This document shows, piece by piece, positions 1-7,139 of a stretch of DNA of 13,983 nucleotides. Every line of letters starts with the position of its first letter. Position 1 is the stretch's first letter. Source of the DNA: JBELHR01 sp042091275 (GTDB lineage: Bacteria; Bacteroidota; Bacteroidia; Flavobacteriales; Flavobacteriaceae); contig JBELHR010000041.1 in the NCBI GenBank assembly GCA_042091275.1, positions 1 through 13,983 of the forward strand, written 5' to 3'. Both the position numbers and the translations under genes were made by a program. The notes beneath the pieces are model-generated. The model did not search any database. It worked only from the letters and a program-made list of their open reading frames with translations, and was not told the DNA's origin.

Positions 1-54
1 CAGAGCACCTCGTTTACACCGAGGGGGTCGGGGGTTCGAATCCCTCATTGCCCA
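1..54 (+). tRNA. tRNA-Val (anticodon UAC), 3' part only
   Basis: The window opens inside this tRNA; the acceptor 5' strand and most of the D arm are missing. The anticodon stem is 8-12 paired with 20-24 (CCTCG/CGAGG). It closes a seven-base loop at 13-19 whose bases 15-17 read TAC, which decodes GUA valine codons. A five-base variable region (25-29) is followed by a T stem 30-34/42-46 with the loop TTCGAAT, then the acceptor 3' strand ATTGCCC (47-53) and discriminator A54. CCA is not encoded (the next bases are CTA), so the CCA end must be added enzymatically. Because the pairing partner of 47-53 lies outside the window, the acceptor stem cannot be checked. Confidence 0.93.
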
Positions 55-58
55 CTAC

Positions 59-89
59 AAATCCTTGCAGATCGCAAGGATTTTTTTTT
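59..89 (+). terminator. Rho-independent terminator after tRNA-Val
   Basis: A perfect 10-bp stem, 59-68 (AAATCCTTGC) with 74-83 (GCAAGGATTT), encloses a five-base loop and runs directly into nine T residues at 81-89. It starts four bases after the tRNA discriminator base, so it ends the tRNA transcript. The upstream A residues are too few for an equally good minus-strand terminator. Confidence 0.85.
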
Positions 90-114
90 GGATTAATGTC
101 GACGAGACAAGGGC

Positions 115-147
115 AAAAAAAAAATGCTTCAGCAAGTGCTGAAGCAT
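115..147 (-). terminator. Terminator of the ctp-permease unit
   Basis: An 11-bp inverted repeat, 124-134 with 137-147 (ATGCTTCAGCA/TGCTGAAGCAT), probably opens to a four-base loop. Read on the minus strand, the hairpin is followed by ten T residues (complement of the A-run 115-124). That is the layout of a Rho-independent terminator for the leftward transcript whose last gene stops at 302. It leaves a 3' untranslated tail of about 155 bases. On the plus strand only short, mixed A/T sequence follows the hairpin, so it is mainly a minus-strand terminator. Confidence 0.8.
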
Positions 148-301
148 TAAATTTAATACCTACCCCTAAGTATTATAGTGCAATCCTTAAAAGGAAAAAC
201 ACTATGCGAATATAAACATATTTAAGAGATAAAAAAAATTTATTGTTATTTAAGTCACTGGTTACGAATTTATTAATAGATTATGCATAAAACTACATTA
301 T

Positions 302-1378
302 TCATGATTTTACATCCAAATAATCTCGAAGTGTATTTCCTAATATCATAAATGCCATGACTAATGACATAATGGCTATACCAGGAATCATTGCCAAATA
401 TACCTTTCCCATAAGTAAATAGTTATAATGGTCTTTTATTATTCCTCCCCACGATGGAGTAGGTGGTTGGGCACCAATTCCCAAAAAACTCAAGCCACTT
501 TCAATTAATATAGCCCCTGCAAAATTTGCAGCGCAGATTACGATCACAGGTCCCAAAAGATTTGGGATAAGATGCCTTGTGATTATTCTCAGGTCGGAAA
601 AGCCTAAAACACGAGCTGCTTCAATATACTGCTGTTGTTTTAGACTTATAACTTGTCCTCTGACAACTCTGGCCACCTCCACCCACATGGTCAAACCGAC
701 AGCAATAAATACTTGCCAATATCCCTTTCCGAGTGCAAGCGTTATTGCTATGACTAAGAGTAGGGTTGGAATAGACCAAGTCACATTGATAAACCACATA
801 ATTATTTGGTCTGTTTTTCCACCGTAATATCCCGATAATGCTCCTAGAGTCAATCCAATGATTAGGGATATCAGAACTGCTACAAAACCTATAAAAAAAG
901 AAATTCGGCTCCCAATAATCATGCGACTGAGCAGATCCCGTCCATATTTGTCCGTTCCCCAGAGAAATTTTCTTTTTTCTACACTAATCTTTTGATAAGT
1001 TTCTGGAGCTATATAAACTGTGAGGGATTCATCCTGCACGCCATAAGGGAGGTAGGACCAGCCTTGAGAATCTGAATTATAGGACTCCAAAACGATTTCT
1101 TCCATTGGATTTTTATCTCCTTCAATCATCTGGCTCCACCAACCTTGTTTTTTTCCCTCAAAGGATTGAGTAGATAAAATTAGTGCTTCAAATCCTGGTG
1201 GTTTGGAATGAATCTCTAGATGCATTTGATTTGCGTTAGAGGAAGAGTCTGGCGCCAAATAGTAAGCAAAAACACTTACTAGCCCTAAAAACAGAATATA
1301 TACAACACTCAAAAAACCAAGTTTATATCGCGCTAATACTTTTAGCTTTAGGAATGAACTCGCCGATTCTTTAGGCAT
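302..1378 (-). CDS. OppC/DppC-like ABC transporter permease
   Basis: Inner-membrane permease subunit of an ABC importer of the oligopeptide/dipeptide (Opp/Dpp) class, 358 residues. One N-terminal membrane segment (about 20-41) is followed by a long loop (about 42-138), then the hallmark GTDKYGRDLLSR (141-152) and the five-helix permease core (about 158-350). The EAA loop that docks onto the ATPase starts at 253 (EAARVLGF) and ends with HLIPN (269-273); LSFLGIGAQPPTPSWG lies at 296-311. Family members such as E. coli DppC are about 300 residues, so the extracytoplasmic loop is enlarged; I recall similar inserts in Bacteroidota homologues. The start ATG lies three bases after the ctp stop, so the two genes are co-transcribed. 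No partner permease (OppB), ATPase or binding protein is present in the window. The substrate is therefore unknown; oligopeptides are the family-based guess. Confidence 0.93.
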   Translation of the reverse strand: MPKESASSFLKLKVLARYKLGFLSVVYILFLGLVSVFAYYLAPDSSSNANQMHLEIHSKPPGFEALILSTQSFEGKKQGWWSQMIEGDKNPMEEIVLESYNSDSQGWSYLPYGVQDESLTVYIAPETYQKISVEKRKFLWGTDKYGRDLLSRMIIGSRISFFIGFVAVLISLIIGLTLGALSGYYGGKTDQIIMWFINVTWSIPTLLLVIAITLALGKGYWQVFIAVGLTMWVEVARVVRGQVISLKQQQYIEAARVLGFSDLRIITRHLIPNLLGPVIVICAANFAGAILIESGLSFLGIGAQPPTPSWGGIIKDHYNYLLMGKVYLAMIPGIAIMSLVMAFMILGNTLRDYLDVKS

Positions 1379-1381
1379 AAA

Positions 1382-3520
1382 TTAGTTTTTAACTGCCACG
1401 GTATTGCTTTCCATTTCGAGATCACTCAAAACTCTTAAAGCTTCGGTAATGTAAATATCTCGTTTTAAGCTATTATGCCAGTTTTCTCTCTTCATTCCTA
1501 GTATACTATCTGCTGATATGAGTGGTAACTCACTTTGTGGAGAATAGAATTCAAATTTAGAGTCAAATTTGTAAACAGAATCGAATTGTTTTGCCTCTAA
1601 TTCGTGTTCTTTTGCTTCCTCCTTGAAGCTATTATAGCTCAGGGAGTATACATTGTCATCCGAATTTTCCTTGGTCCACTTAGCAAAATCATCAATTAAC
1701 TTAAATTGCTCGTCTGAAGCGATTCTACTCTTACTTTTCTGAATTACAAGTTCTTTATTTTCGTAAGTCGCAAGCGAAGCGTAGTTGGCTGGTTTGATTT
1801 GATCATATGGCAAAGGGTTTTGAAAATCTCTCTCTCCTATGGACATATAGGCATATCTATCCGGCATGGCAATATCACTTTGAACTCCCTCGAGTTGTGT
1901 GGAGCCTCCGTTGATTCTATAGAATTTTTGAATAGTCATTTTAAGGGCACCCAAGTCTTCTTCATATTTGTAGTATTCATTGAGTGGTACGACATTTTGA
2001 ACCGTTCCTTTTCCAAAAGACTGCTTGCTTCCCATTACTATTGCGCGATTGTAATCCTGCATTGCAGCGGCGAAGATTTCGGAGGCAGAGGCAGACAATT
2101 CGTTGACTAGAATAACCAATGGTTTGTTCCAATAAATATTGTTGTCATTATCGTTGTAAACCATAGGAGTCTCATTCCTAAATTTTACCTGAACTACAGG
2201 GCCTTGATCGATAAACATTCCCGCTATGTCAATTGCAGTTTTTAAGGACCCTCCGCCGTTATCTCTCAAATCAATCAAAAGACCGTCTACATCGGATTCG
2301 TTCATTTCATCGATAGCTTTTCGCATATCTTTTGCAGAATCCCTTTTGTTTTTATCATTAAAATTTATGTAAAATCCGGGAAGGTTAATAACTCCTAATT
2401 TTTTATCATCTATGTCGACAAGAGAATATTTTAAGAAGGTCTCTTCAATTTCGACAATATCTCTAGTTATCGTAATTATCTCGGTAGATCCGTCGATTTT
2501 TTTTACGGTTAATTTTACAAGAGTTCCTTTTTTACCTTTGATGAATTTGATGGCATCTTCCAATCTAAGGCCCACGATATCAACAGGTTCTTCATCGGCT
2601 TGGCCTACTTTTATGATAAGATCACCGACTTCCAAATCTCCTTGTTTCCAAGCAGGACCACCAGATATGAGTGAGGCAACTTTGGTATATTCTTTATCTC
2701 TTGTTAATCTAGCACCAATTCCCTCTAAGGATCCAGACATAGAAATATCAAAACGCTCTTTTATTTCAGGAGCTAAGTAACTCGAGTGGGGATCAAATTC
2801 TTCTACAAAGGTATTTACATAAATACCCAACCAATCGGAACGTCTCATTTCATCTACTCTAATATAGAGGTCATCCATATTTTTTAAAGTGATTTCTCTA
2901 GATTCCTTTTCAAGACTTTCAAAAGATTTTTTAGTATACGTCGAGTCTGCTTTAAACTTATCTTCTTCTACCTCCATCTTATCGTATAAACGACTTACCG
3001 TTGTAAGCTTTAATTGCTTGCGCCATAAATCTGCTAATTCGTTTTCGTTTTTGGCAAATGCGGCATTTTTGTATTCAATATCTAAGGATTCCTCTTTTTG
3101 ATAATTAAACGGTTGGCTGAGAATTTCTCTATAGATATCTACGCTTTCTGCTTTTCGTTCTAAAAATCTTGTGTAGACATAGTTAAAAAAGGAGAGATCC
3201 TGACTTTTGAACTGATCGTCAATGACAAATTCATAAACGGAAAATTCATCGATATCTGATTGGGTAAAATAGCGTTTGGAAGGATCCATCTCGTCGATGA
3301 AATTCATATAAATATGTTCCGAAAAATCATCGTTAATTTTTACCGGACTGTAATGTCCGTTTTGTAAAATATATTCTAAAACGCCCATTAAAACACGCTC
3401 TTTATCATCTTCGTCACTTTTGGTGTTTTTGTTAAAACCAACAGTTAATCCAACGACAAAAAGTAAAAGCAGTATGTAATATTTGTTTTTTTTCATTTTT
3501 CTAATAAGTTTATCCAACAT
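1382..3520 (-). CDS. ctp: Tail-specific (C-terminal processing) protease, S41 family
   Basis: Envelope serine protease of the Prc/Tsp type, 712 residues, which degrades or trims proteins from their C-termini. A hydrophobic segment at about 14-29 has no clear signal-peptidase site, so it is probably a membrane anchor with the rest in the periplasm. A long helical N-terminal region (about 40-250) precedes a PDZ domain (about 255-345) for substrate tails. The S41 core contains LRDNGGGS (418-425), the nucleophile S478 in SASASE and the general base K504 in SFGKGTVQ. The 26-residue Ser-Lys spacing matches E. coli Prc apart from one inserted residue. The C-terminal part (about 545-700) resembles the helical Tsp C-terminal domain. 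ATG at 3520 sits 20 bases below a good -7 box; Met9 (3496) is an alternative start with a more classical signal sequence. First gene of a unit with the permease, divergent from surE. Confidence 0.95.
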   Translation of the reverse strand: MLDKLIRKMKKNKYYILLLLFVVGLTVGFNKNTKSDEDDKERVLMGVLEYILQNGHYSPVKINDDFSEHIYMNFIDEMDPSKRYFTQSDIDEFSVYEFVIDDQFKSQDLSFFNYVYTRFLERKAESVDIYREILSQPFNYQKEESLDIEYKNAAFAKNENELADLWRKQLKLTTVSRLYDKMEVEEDKFKADSTYTKKSFESLEKESREITLKNMDDLYIRVDEMRRSDWLGIYVNTFVEEFDPHSSYLAPEIKERFDISMSGSLEGIGARLTRDKEYTKVASLISGGPAWKQGDLEVGDLIIKVGQADEEPVDIVGLRLEDAIKFIKGKKGTLVKLTVKKIDGSTEIITITRDIVEIEETFLKYSLVDIDDKKLGVINLPGFYINFNDKNKRDSAKDMRKAIDEMNESDVDGLLIDLRDNGGGSLKTAIDIAGMFIDQGPVVQVKFRNETPMVYNDNDNNIYWNKPLVILVNELSASASEIFAAAMQDYNRAIVMGSKQSFGKGTVQNVVPLNEYYKYEEDLGALKMTIQKFYRINGGSTQLEGVQSDIAMPDRYAYMSIGERDFQNPLPYDQIKPANYASLATYENKELVIQKSKSRIASDEQFKLIDDFAKWTKENSDDNVYSLSYNSFKEEAKEHELEAKQFDSVYKFDSKFEFYSPQSELPLISADSILGMKRENWHNSLKRDIYITEALRVLSDLEMESNTVAVKN

Positions 3521-3540
3521 AGGAAGTCATCCTCTAGTCT

Positions 3541-3573
3541 CAAATTTAAGGAACCTTTACAAGTTTATCTAAA
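3541..3573 (-). promoter_or_regulatory. Promoter of ctp (Bacteroidota type)
   Basis: Minus-strand TAAATTTG (3548 down to 3541) matches the Bacteroidota -7 consensus TAnnTTTG exactly. A weaker -33 element, TTTA (3573 down to 3570), lies 21 bases upstream. Initiation would fall near 3534, giving a leader of roughly 14 bases before the ATG at 3520. The leader contains AGAGG ten bases before the ATG, a poor and distant Shine-Dalgarno match. Confidence 0.6.
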
Positions 3574-3611
3574 TTTTGGGCGACCTTCTGCATACAAAAT
3601 GTTAAAATCAA

Positions 3612-3642
3612 TTTATAAGCCCGCTCAAATATGGTATTTTTG
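3612..3642 (+). promoter_or_regulatory. Promoter of the surE-lpxB-comEC unit
   Basis: TATTTTTG at 3635-3642 is an exact TAnnTTTG -7 box. TTTA at 3612-3615 is a weak -33 element with a 19-base spacer, which is the usual distance. Initiation near 3649 leaves about 13 untranslated bases before the surE ATG at 3662. This position argues against the in-frame upstream ATG at 3599, which would put the promoter inside the gene. Confidence 0.6.
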
Positions 3643-3661
3643 TTTTAATTACGTTTGTCTT

Positions 3662-4432
3662 ATGAAGAAAAAACCACTTATTTTAATTTCAAACGACGAT
3701 GGGATAGATGCTCCTGGAATTCGTTTTTTGATCAATCAGATGTTGGAAATTGGAGATGTGGTCGTCGTAGCCCCAAATTCGCCCCAATCCGGGCAGGGAC
3801 ACGCGATTTCAGTCAATACTTTTTTGGAGTTCAAACCCCATAATAATTTTGACGGGGAACACTTGGAATACAGCTGTTCCGGCACACCTGCGGATTGTAT
3901 AAAATTAGGAGTTCACGAAATTTTAGATCGCAAACCGGATTTGTGTGTTTCAGGAATTAATCACGGAGGTAATTCTTCCATTAGTGTAATTTATTCGGGA
4001 ACGATGAGTGCCGCTTTAGAAGCAGGTATAGAGGGTATACCATCGATCGGTTTTTCGATTCAGGATTTTTCTTGGGCTGCGGATTTTTCTATTTGCGCTC
4101 CTTTTGTCAAGAGTATTGCTCAGAAGGTCTTGGATGAAGGACTTCCTGAAGGAGTCGTTCTGAATGTCAATTTCCCAAAATCTCAAGACAAACCCTATAA
4201 TGGTGTGAAAATCTGTAAACAGGCTCGTGGAAATTGGGTCAACAAATTTGATAAGAGAACTAACCCTCACGGAAAGGTTTACTATTGGATGAATGGAAAA
4301 TATGTCAATATGGATTCCTCAGAAAACACAGATGAGGCTGCATTAGAGGATTATTACGTTTCTGTAGTGCCAACCCAGTTCGATTTGACGGCTTATCAAG
4401 CCATGAATGCTTTAAATAAATGGGATATTTAG
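3662..4432 (+). CDS. surE: 5'-nucleotidase SurE
   Basis: Metal-dependent nucleoside 5'-monophosphate phosphatase of the SurE survival-protein family, cytoplasmic, 256 residues, which is normal for the family. The N-terminus LILISNDDGIDAPGI (6-20) carries the metal-binding pair D12-D13. The active-site Ser region is NSPQSGQGHAIS (39-50), and SGINHGGN (97-104) supplies the metal-ligand Asn N100. VIYSGTMSAALEA (109-121) is another family signature. The reading frame continues upstream to an ATG at 3599, but those 21 extra residues precede the conserved start and cover the probable promoter, so I use the ATG at 3662. The stop TAG is followed with no gap by the lpxB ATG, which suggests translational coupling. 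The family can also act on polyphosphate in some bacteria; that is not decidable here. Confidence 0.95.
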   Translation: MKKKPLILISNDDGIDAPGIRFLINQMLEIGDVVVVAPNSPQSGQGHAISVNTFLEFKPHNNFDGEHLEYSCSGTPADCIKLGVHEILDRKPDLCVSGINHGGNSSISVIYSGTMSAALEAGIEGIPSIGFSIQDFSWAADFSICAPFVKSIAQKVLDEGLPEGVVLNVNFPKSQDKPYNGVKICKQARGNWVNKFDKRTNPHGKVYYWMNGKYVNMDSSENTDEAALEDYYVSVVPTQFDLTAYQAMNALNKWDI

Positions 4433-5551
4433 ATGAAATACTATATAATAGCTGGAGAGGCCTCTGGTGATCTACATGGAGCCAACCTAATGGCAGCAAT
4501 AAAAAAGTTGGATCCTAAAGCTGAATTTCGGTTTTGGGGTGGTGATAAAATGCAGGCAGAGGGTGGTGTTTTGGTAAAGCATTACAAGGATCTTGCTTTT
4601 ATGGGGTTTTTGGAAGTTATTCAAAACTTAAGAACCATTTTAGGGAACCTGTCCTTTTGCAAGAAAGACCTTTTGGCCTATAATCCAGATGCTGTTATTT
4701 TTGTGGATTATCCGGGATTTAATATGCGAATCGCTCGTTTTGCTAAAAACAATAATATTCCGACCCATTATTATATTTCTCCAACAGTTTGGGCCTGGAA
4801 GGAGGGAAGAGTAAAGCAAATCAAAAGAGATGTGGATCACCTGTATTCTATTTTGCCTTTTGAGGAAAAGTTTTATGCGGATCGACACGACTATCAAGTG
4901 CATTATGTAGGTAATCCCTTGCTCGATGCCTTGAATCAAATTCCTAAAGTAGATGAAGTTGCCTTTAGAAAAGAATATAATTTATCAGCTGACAAACCCA
5001 TAATAGCCTTGCTTCCAGGTTCTCGAAAGCAAGAGATCAGTAAAATATTAGGGGTGATGCTAGAGGTCATTAAAGACTTTCCTTCTTATGAGTTTATCAT
5101 TGCAGGTGCTCCGAGTTTGGAGGAGTCTTTTTACCGACAATTCTTAGATTTAGATCAAGTGCATTTTATCAGTAACAAGACCTATGAAATCCTATCTTGT
5201 TCCTATGCTGCTCTAGTCACATCGGGTACAGCCACTCTGGAAACCGCACTATTTAAGGTACCTCAGGTAGTTTGCTACAAAGCCAATGAAGTCTCGTATC
5301 GAATTGCAAAAGCCTTGGTCAATCTAAAGTATATTTCTCTTGTCAATTTAATTATGGACCGCTTAGTAGTAGAAGAGTTGATACAAGACGATTTAAATCC
5401 CAAGAGATTAAAGCTGGAATTGGAGAAAATACTAGATCCACAGTATAGAGAGGAAATGTTTGCTGCTTATCACGAATTGGAAGAGATCTTGGGATCTGGA
5501 GGTGCGTCCGATCTTGTTGCATCCAAAATAGTCGACACGTTACCGACTTAG
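4433..5551 (+). CDS. lpxB: Lipid-A-disaccharide synthase
   Basis: Glycosyltransferase family 19 enzyme, 372 residues (E. coli 382). It joins UDP-2,3-diacylglucosamine to lipid X to give the lipid A disaccharide at the inner face of the cytoplasmic membrane. Visible signatures in order are IIAGEASGDLHGANL (5-19), FWGGDKM (34-40), MGFLEV (57-62), VDYPGFN (91-97, with D93 matching the E. coli catalytic Asp98 region), SPTVWAWKEGR (116-126), YVGNPLLD (158-165), LPGSRKQEI (194-202) and TSGTATLETAL (263-273). All core motifs are intact. Its ATG directly abuts the surE stop, so it is the second gene of the unit. It confirms a Gram-negative envelope with lipid A. No other lpx gene lies in the window. 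Confidence 0.96.
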   Translation: MKYYIIAGEASGDLHGANLMAAIKKLDPKAEFRFWGGDKMQAEGGVLVKHYKDLAFMGFLEVIQNLRTILGNLSFCKKDLLAYNPDAVIFVDYPGFNMRIARFAKNNNIPTHYYISPTVWAWKEGRVKQIKRDVDHLYSILPFEEKFYADRHDYQVHYVGNPLLDALNQIPKVDEVAFRKEYNLSADKPIIALLPGSRKQEISKILGVMLEVIKDFPSYEFIIAGAPSLEESFYRQFLDLDQVHFISNKTYEILSCSYAALVTSGTATLETALFKVPQVVCYKANEVSYRIAKALVNLKYISLVNLIMDRLVVEELIQDDLNPKRLKLELEKILDPQYREEMFAAYHELEEILGSGGASDLVASKIVDTLPT

Positions 5552-5579
5552 ACTCCTCTTACTAATATCTTAAGGCCCG

Positions 5580-7106
5580 ATGGAACATCTGAGAGATTTG
5601 GGTCTTTTTTGGGCATTTTTAGCTTTGGTATTGGCAGCCTTAGTCTATGACCATATCTCGAATTCTCTTTTGATAGAACTATGTATAGTAGCTGTAGTTT
5701 TGTGTTTTATCTCAAAGCGTTATGCCTTCTTTTGTGGGATTTATCTTTTGTTTTCTTGCCAGTGCATCACTTGTTCTTTGCTCGTTGATAGAGACTTGCT
5801 TTCTGAGAATATTTTACAAGAGAGAGGTTCCAAAGAATTGACGATTGAAGACTCAAATTTAGGATATCGCTCTCAAAGTTTATTAAATGCCTTTGTACTT
5901 GGCAATAGGTCTGGTCTGTCTACAGATATCAAAAGACAGTTTAAGAAGTTGGGATTAGGACATTTTTTAGCCCTTTCAGGTATGCATTTGACCTATTTTA
6001 TAAGCTTTTTGACATTGCTATTTTGGCCCTTCAGAAGAAATCGATATTTGAGATTTGTTTTTGTTTTAATAGCTGCGATCTATATACTTTATATTGGAGC
6101 GCCTCTATCTTTTATAAGAGCCTTGGCTATGTATTTTGTTTATAGTTTATTAAAGCTGTTTTATATCGAGACTAGTGGTCTCAGAGTACTTTTTATAATT
6201 GCTTTTTTTTTTGTACTCATCGATCCTTTTATAGTCTATAATATAGGTTTTCAGTTGAGTTTTTCTGCGGTTTTTTCTATAGCCTATTTGTGGTCGAGTA
6301 GGGATGCGGTTCGAGTGCCTTTGCATTTTCCAATGTCTAAATTTCTAAACTATTGTATTGATTTTATATGTGTTTCCATTTTTGCGCAGTTGGGTGTTGT
6401 CATTTGGTGTTTGTACTATTTTGAGAGTTTCGCTTTTCTTTCCTCTCTGAGCTCTTTGATATTTATCCCGCTAATTGGTGTTTTGATGGCATTGTTTTAC
6501 AGCTACTTTTTTTTAAACATAATTTCTGTGGAACTGAAATTCTTAAATACCAGTATTGATTTTTTGGTAGATAGTTTTCTAAAGGGCTTATTCAAACTTG
6601 AGAATTACGGCTTGTTAATTGAATTTGAATCGCTATCTATTAGATCTCTTTTGAGTATAGCTATTGTCGTATTTGTAATCGTCTTCTGGATTAGAAGGTT
6701 TACAAAGATTCGACTTGTTTGGGGGCTTGTTCTTCTACTCGCTTCGAGCTCTTGCTTTGTCTTGGACTATTATTTTATTCCTAAGCCCTTTTTTTACAAT
6801 GGACATTGGTATCGAGAGGGAAGTGTTTACAAGCAACCTATTATCGTTTTGGATTCTGTGTTCTATGTGCGTTTGGAAGATGAGGTGTTTCCCGATTTCC
6901 TCAAATCAGAAGACTGTGTTTTATTACATCTAAAGGCTAGTCCAAAAATCAATTTGGATCGCATGTGTGACGAGCTCAAGCCCAAAATGGTTTGGATTGA
7001 TTCCTATAATTATGAGAGACTTGCAAAAAGTTGGAAAGTAACACTTGAAAAAAGAGGCATTCCTTATCGCGATATTACTTATGGAAGAGAAATATATTTG
7101 AAATAA
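5580..7106 (+). CDS. comEC: ComEC/Rec2-type DNA uptake channel, short form
   Basis: Polytopic inner-membrane protein, 508 residues, with the ComEC competence domain: the channel through which single-stranded DNA enters the cytoplasm during natural transformation. Two or three N-terminal membrane segments (about 8-66) are followed by LLNAFVLGNRSGLS (101-114), GHFLALSGMH (127-136), SFIRALAM (177-184) and DPFIVYNIGFQLSFSAV (215-231), the core signature, with further membrane segments to about 397. The soluble tail (about 400-508) ends with W485 followed by KRGIPYRD (491-498), which I recognise as the degenerate tail of Bacteroidota ComEC. The metallo-beta-lactamase domain of Firmicutes ComEC is absent, as usual in this phylum. 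The OB-like DUF4131 region, typically well over 100 residues before the core, is reduced to about 30 residues (about 67-98). It begins 28 bases after lpxB; AAGG at 5572-5575 could serve as a weak ribosome site. Confidence 0.88.
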   Translation: MEHLRDLGLFWAFLALVLAALVYDHISNSLLIELCIVAVVLCFISKRYAFFCGIYLLFSCQCITCSLLVDRDLLSENILQERGSKELTIEDSNLGYRSQSLLNAFVLGNRSGLSTDIKRQFKKLGLGHFLALSGMHLTYFISFLTLLFWPFRRNRYLRFVFVLIAAIYILYIGAPLSFIRALAMYFVYSLLKLFYIETSGLRVLFIIAFFFVLIDPFIVYNIGFQLSFSAVFSIAYLWSSRDAVRVPLHFPMSKFLNYCIDFICVSIFAQLGVVIWCLYYFESFAFLSSLSSLIFIPLIGVLMALFYSYFFLNIISVELKFLNTSIDFLVDSFLKGLFKLENYGLLIEFESLSIRSLLSIAIVVFVIVFWIRRFTKIRLVWGLVLLLASSSCFVLDYYFIPKPFFYNGHWYREGSVYKQPIIVLDSVFYVRLEDEVFPDFLKSEDCVLLHLKASPKINLDRMCDELKPKMVWIDSYNYERLAKSWKVTLEKRGIPYRDITYGREIYLK

Positions 7107-7131
7107 AACACCCCGCTATTGCGGGGTGTTT
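7106..7131. terminator. Bidirectional terminator between comEC and the peptide transporter
   Basis: A perfect 11-bp stem, 7106-7116 (AAACACCCCGC) with 7121-7131 (GCGGGGTGTTT), with loop TATT. It begins at the last base of the comEC stop codon and lies just beyond the stop (7140) of the converging transporter gene. The GC-rich core flanked by A and T runs lets it work on both strands, although the T tracts are short. Confidence 0.85.
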
Positions 7132-7139
7132 ACAGTGTT

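Noticed and set aside
154..175. Inverted repeat TAATAC...GTATTA with a ten-base loop
   Set aside because: Only six A/T-rich pairs with no T-run; too weak to call as a regulatory hairpin or terminator.
2412..2780. A 122-residue plus-strand open frame
   Set aside because: It is antisense to the PDZ and S41 part of ctp, which is well conserved; no independent coding evidence.
3599..3661. Upstream extension of the surE frame (21 extra residues)
   Set aside because: It precedes the conserved SurE N-terminus, has no family counterpart and covers an exact -7 promoter box; the start at 3662 is better.
5580..7106. ComEC as a broken or frameshifted gene
   Set aside because: The frame is open from a start near lpxB to the terminator, and both the core motifs and the phylum-typical tail are present; short but apparently intact.
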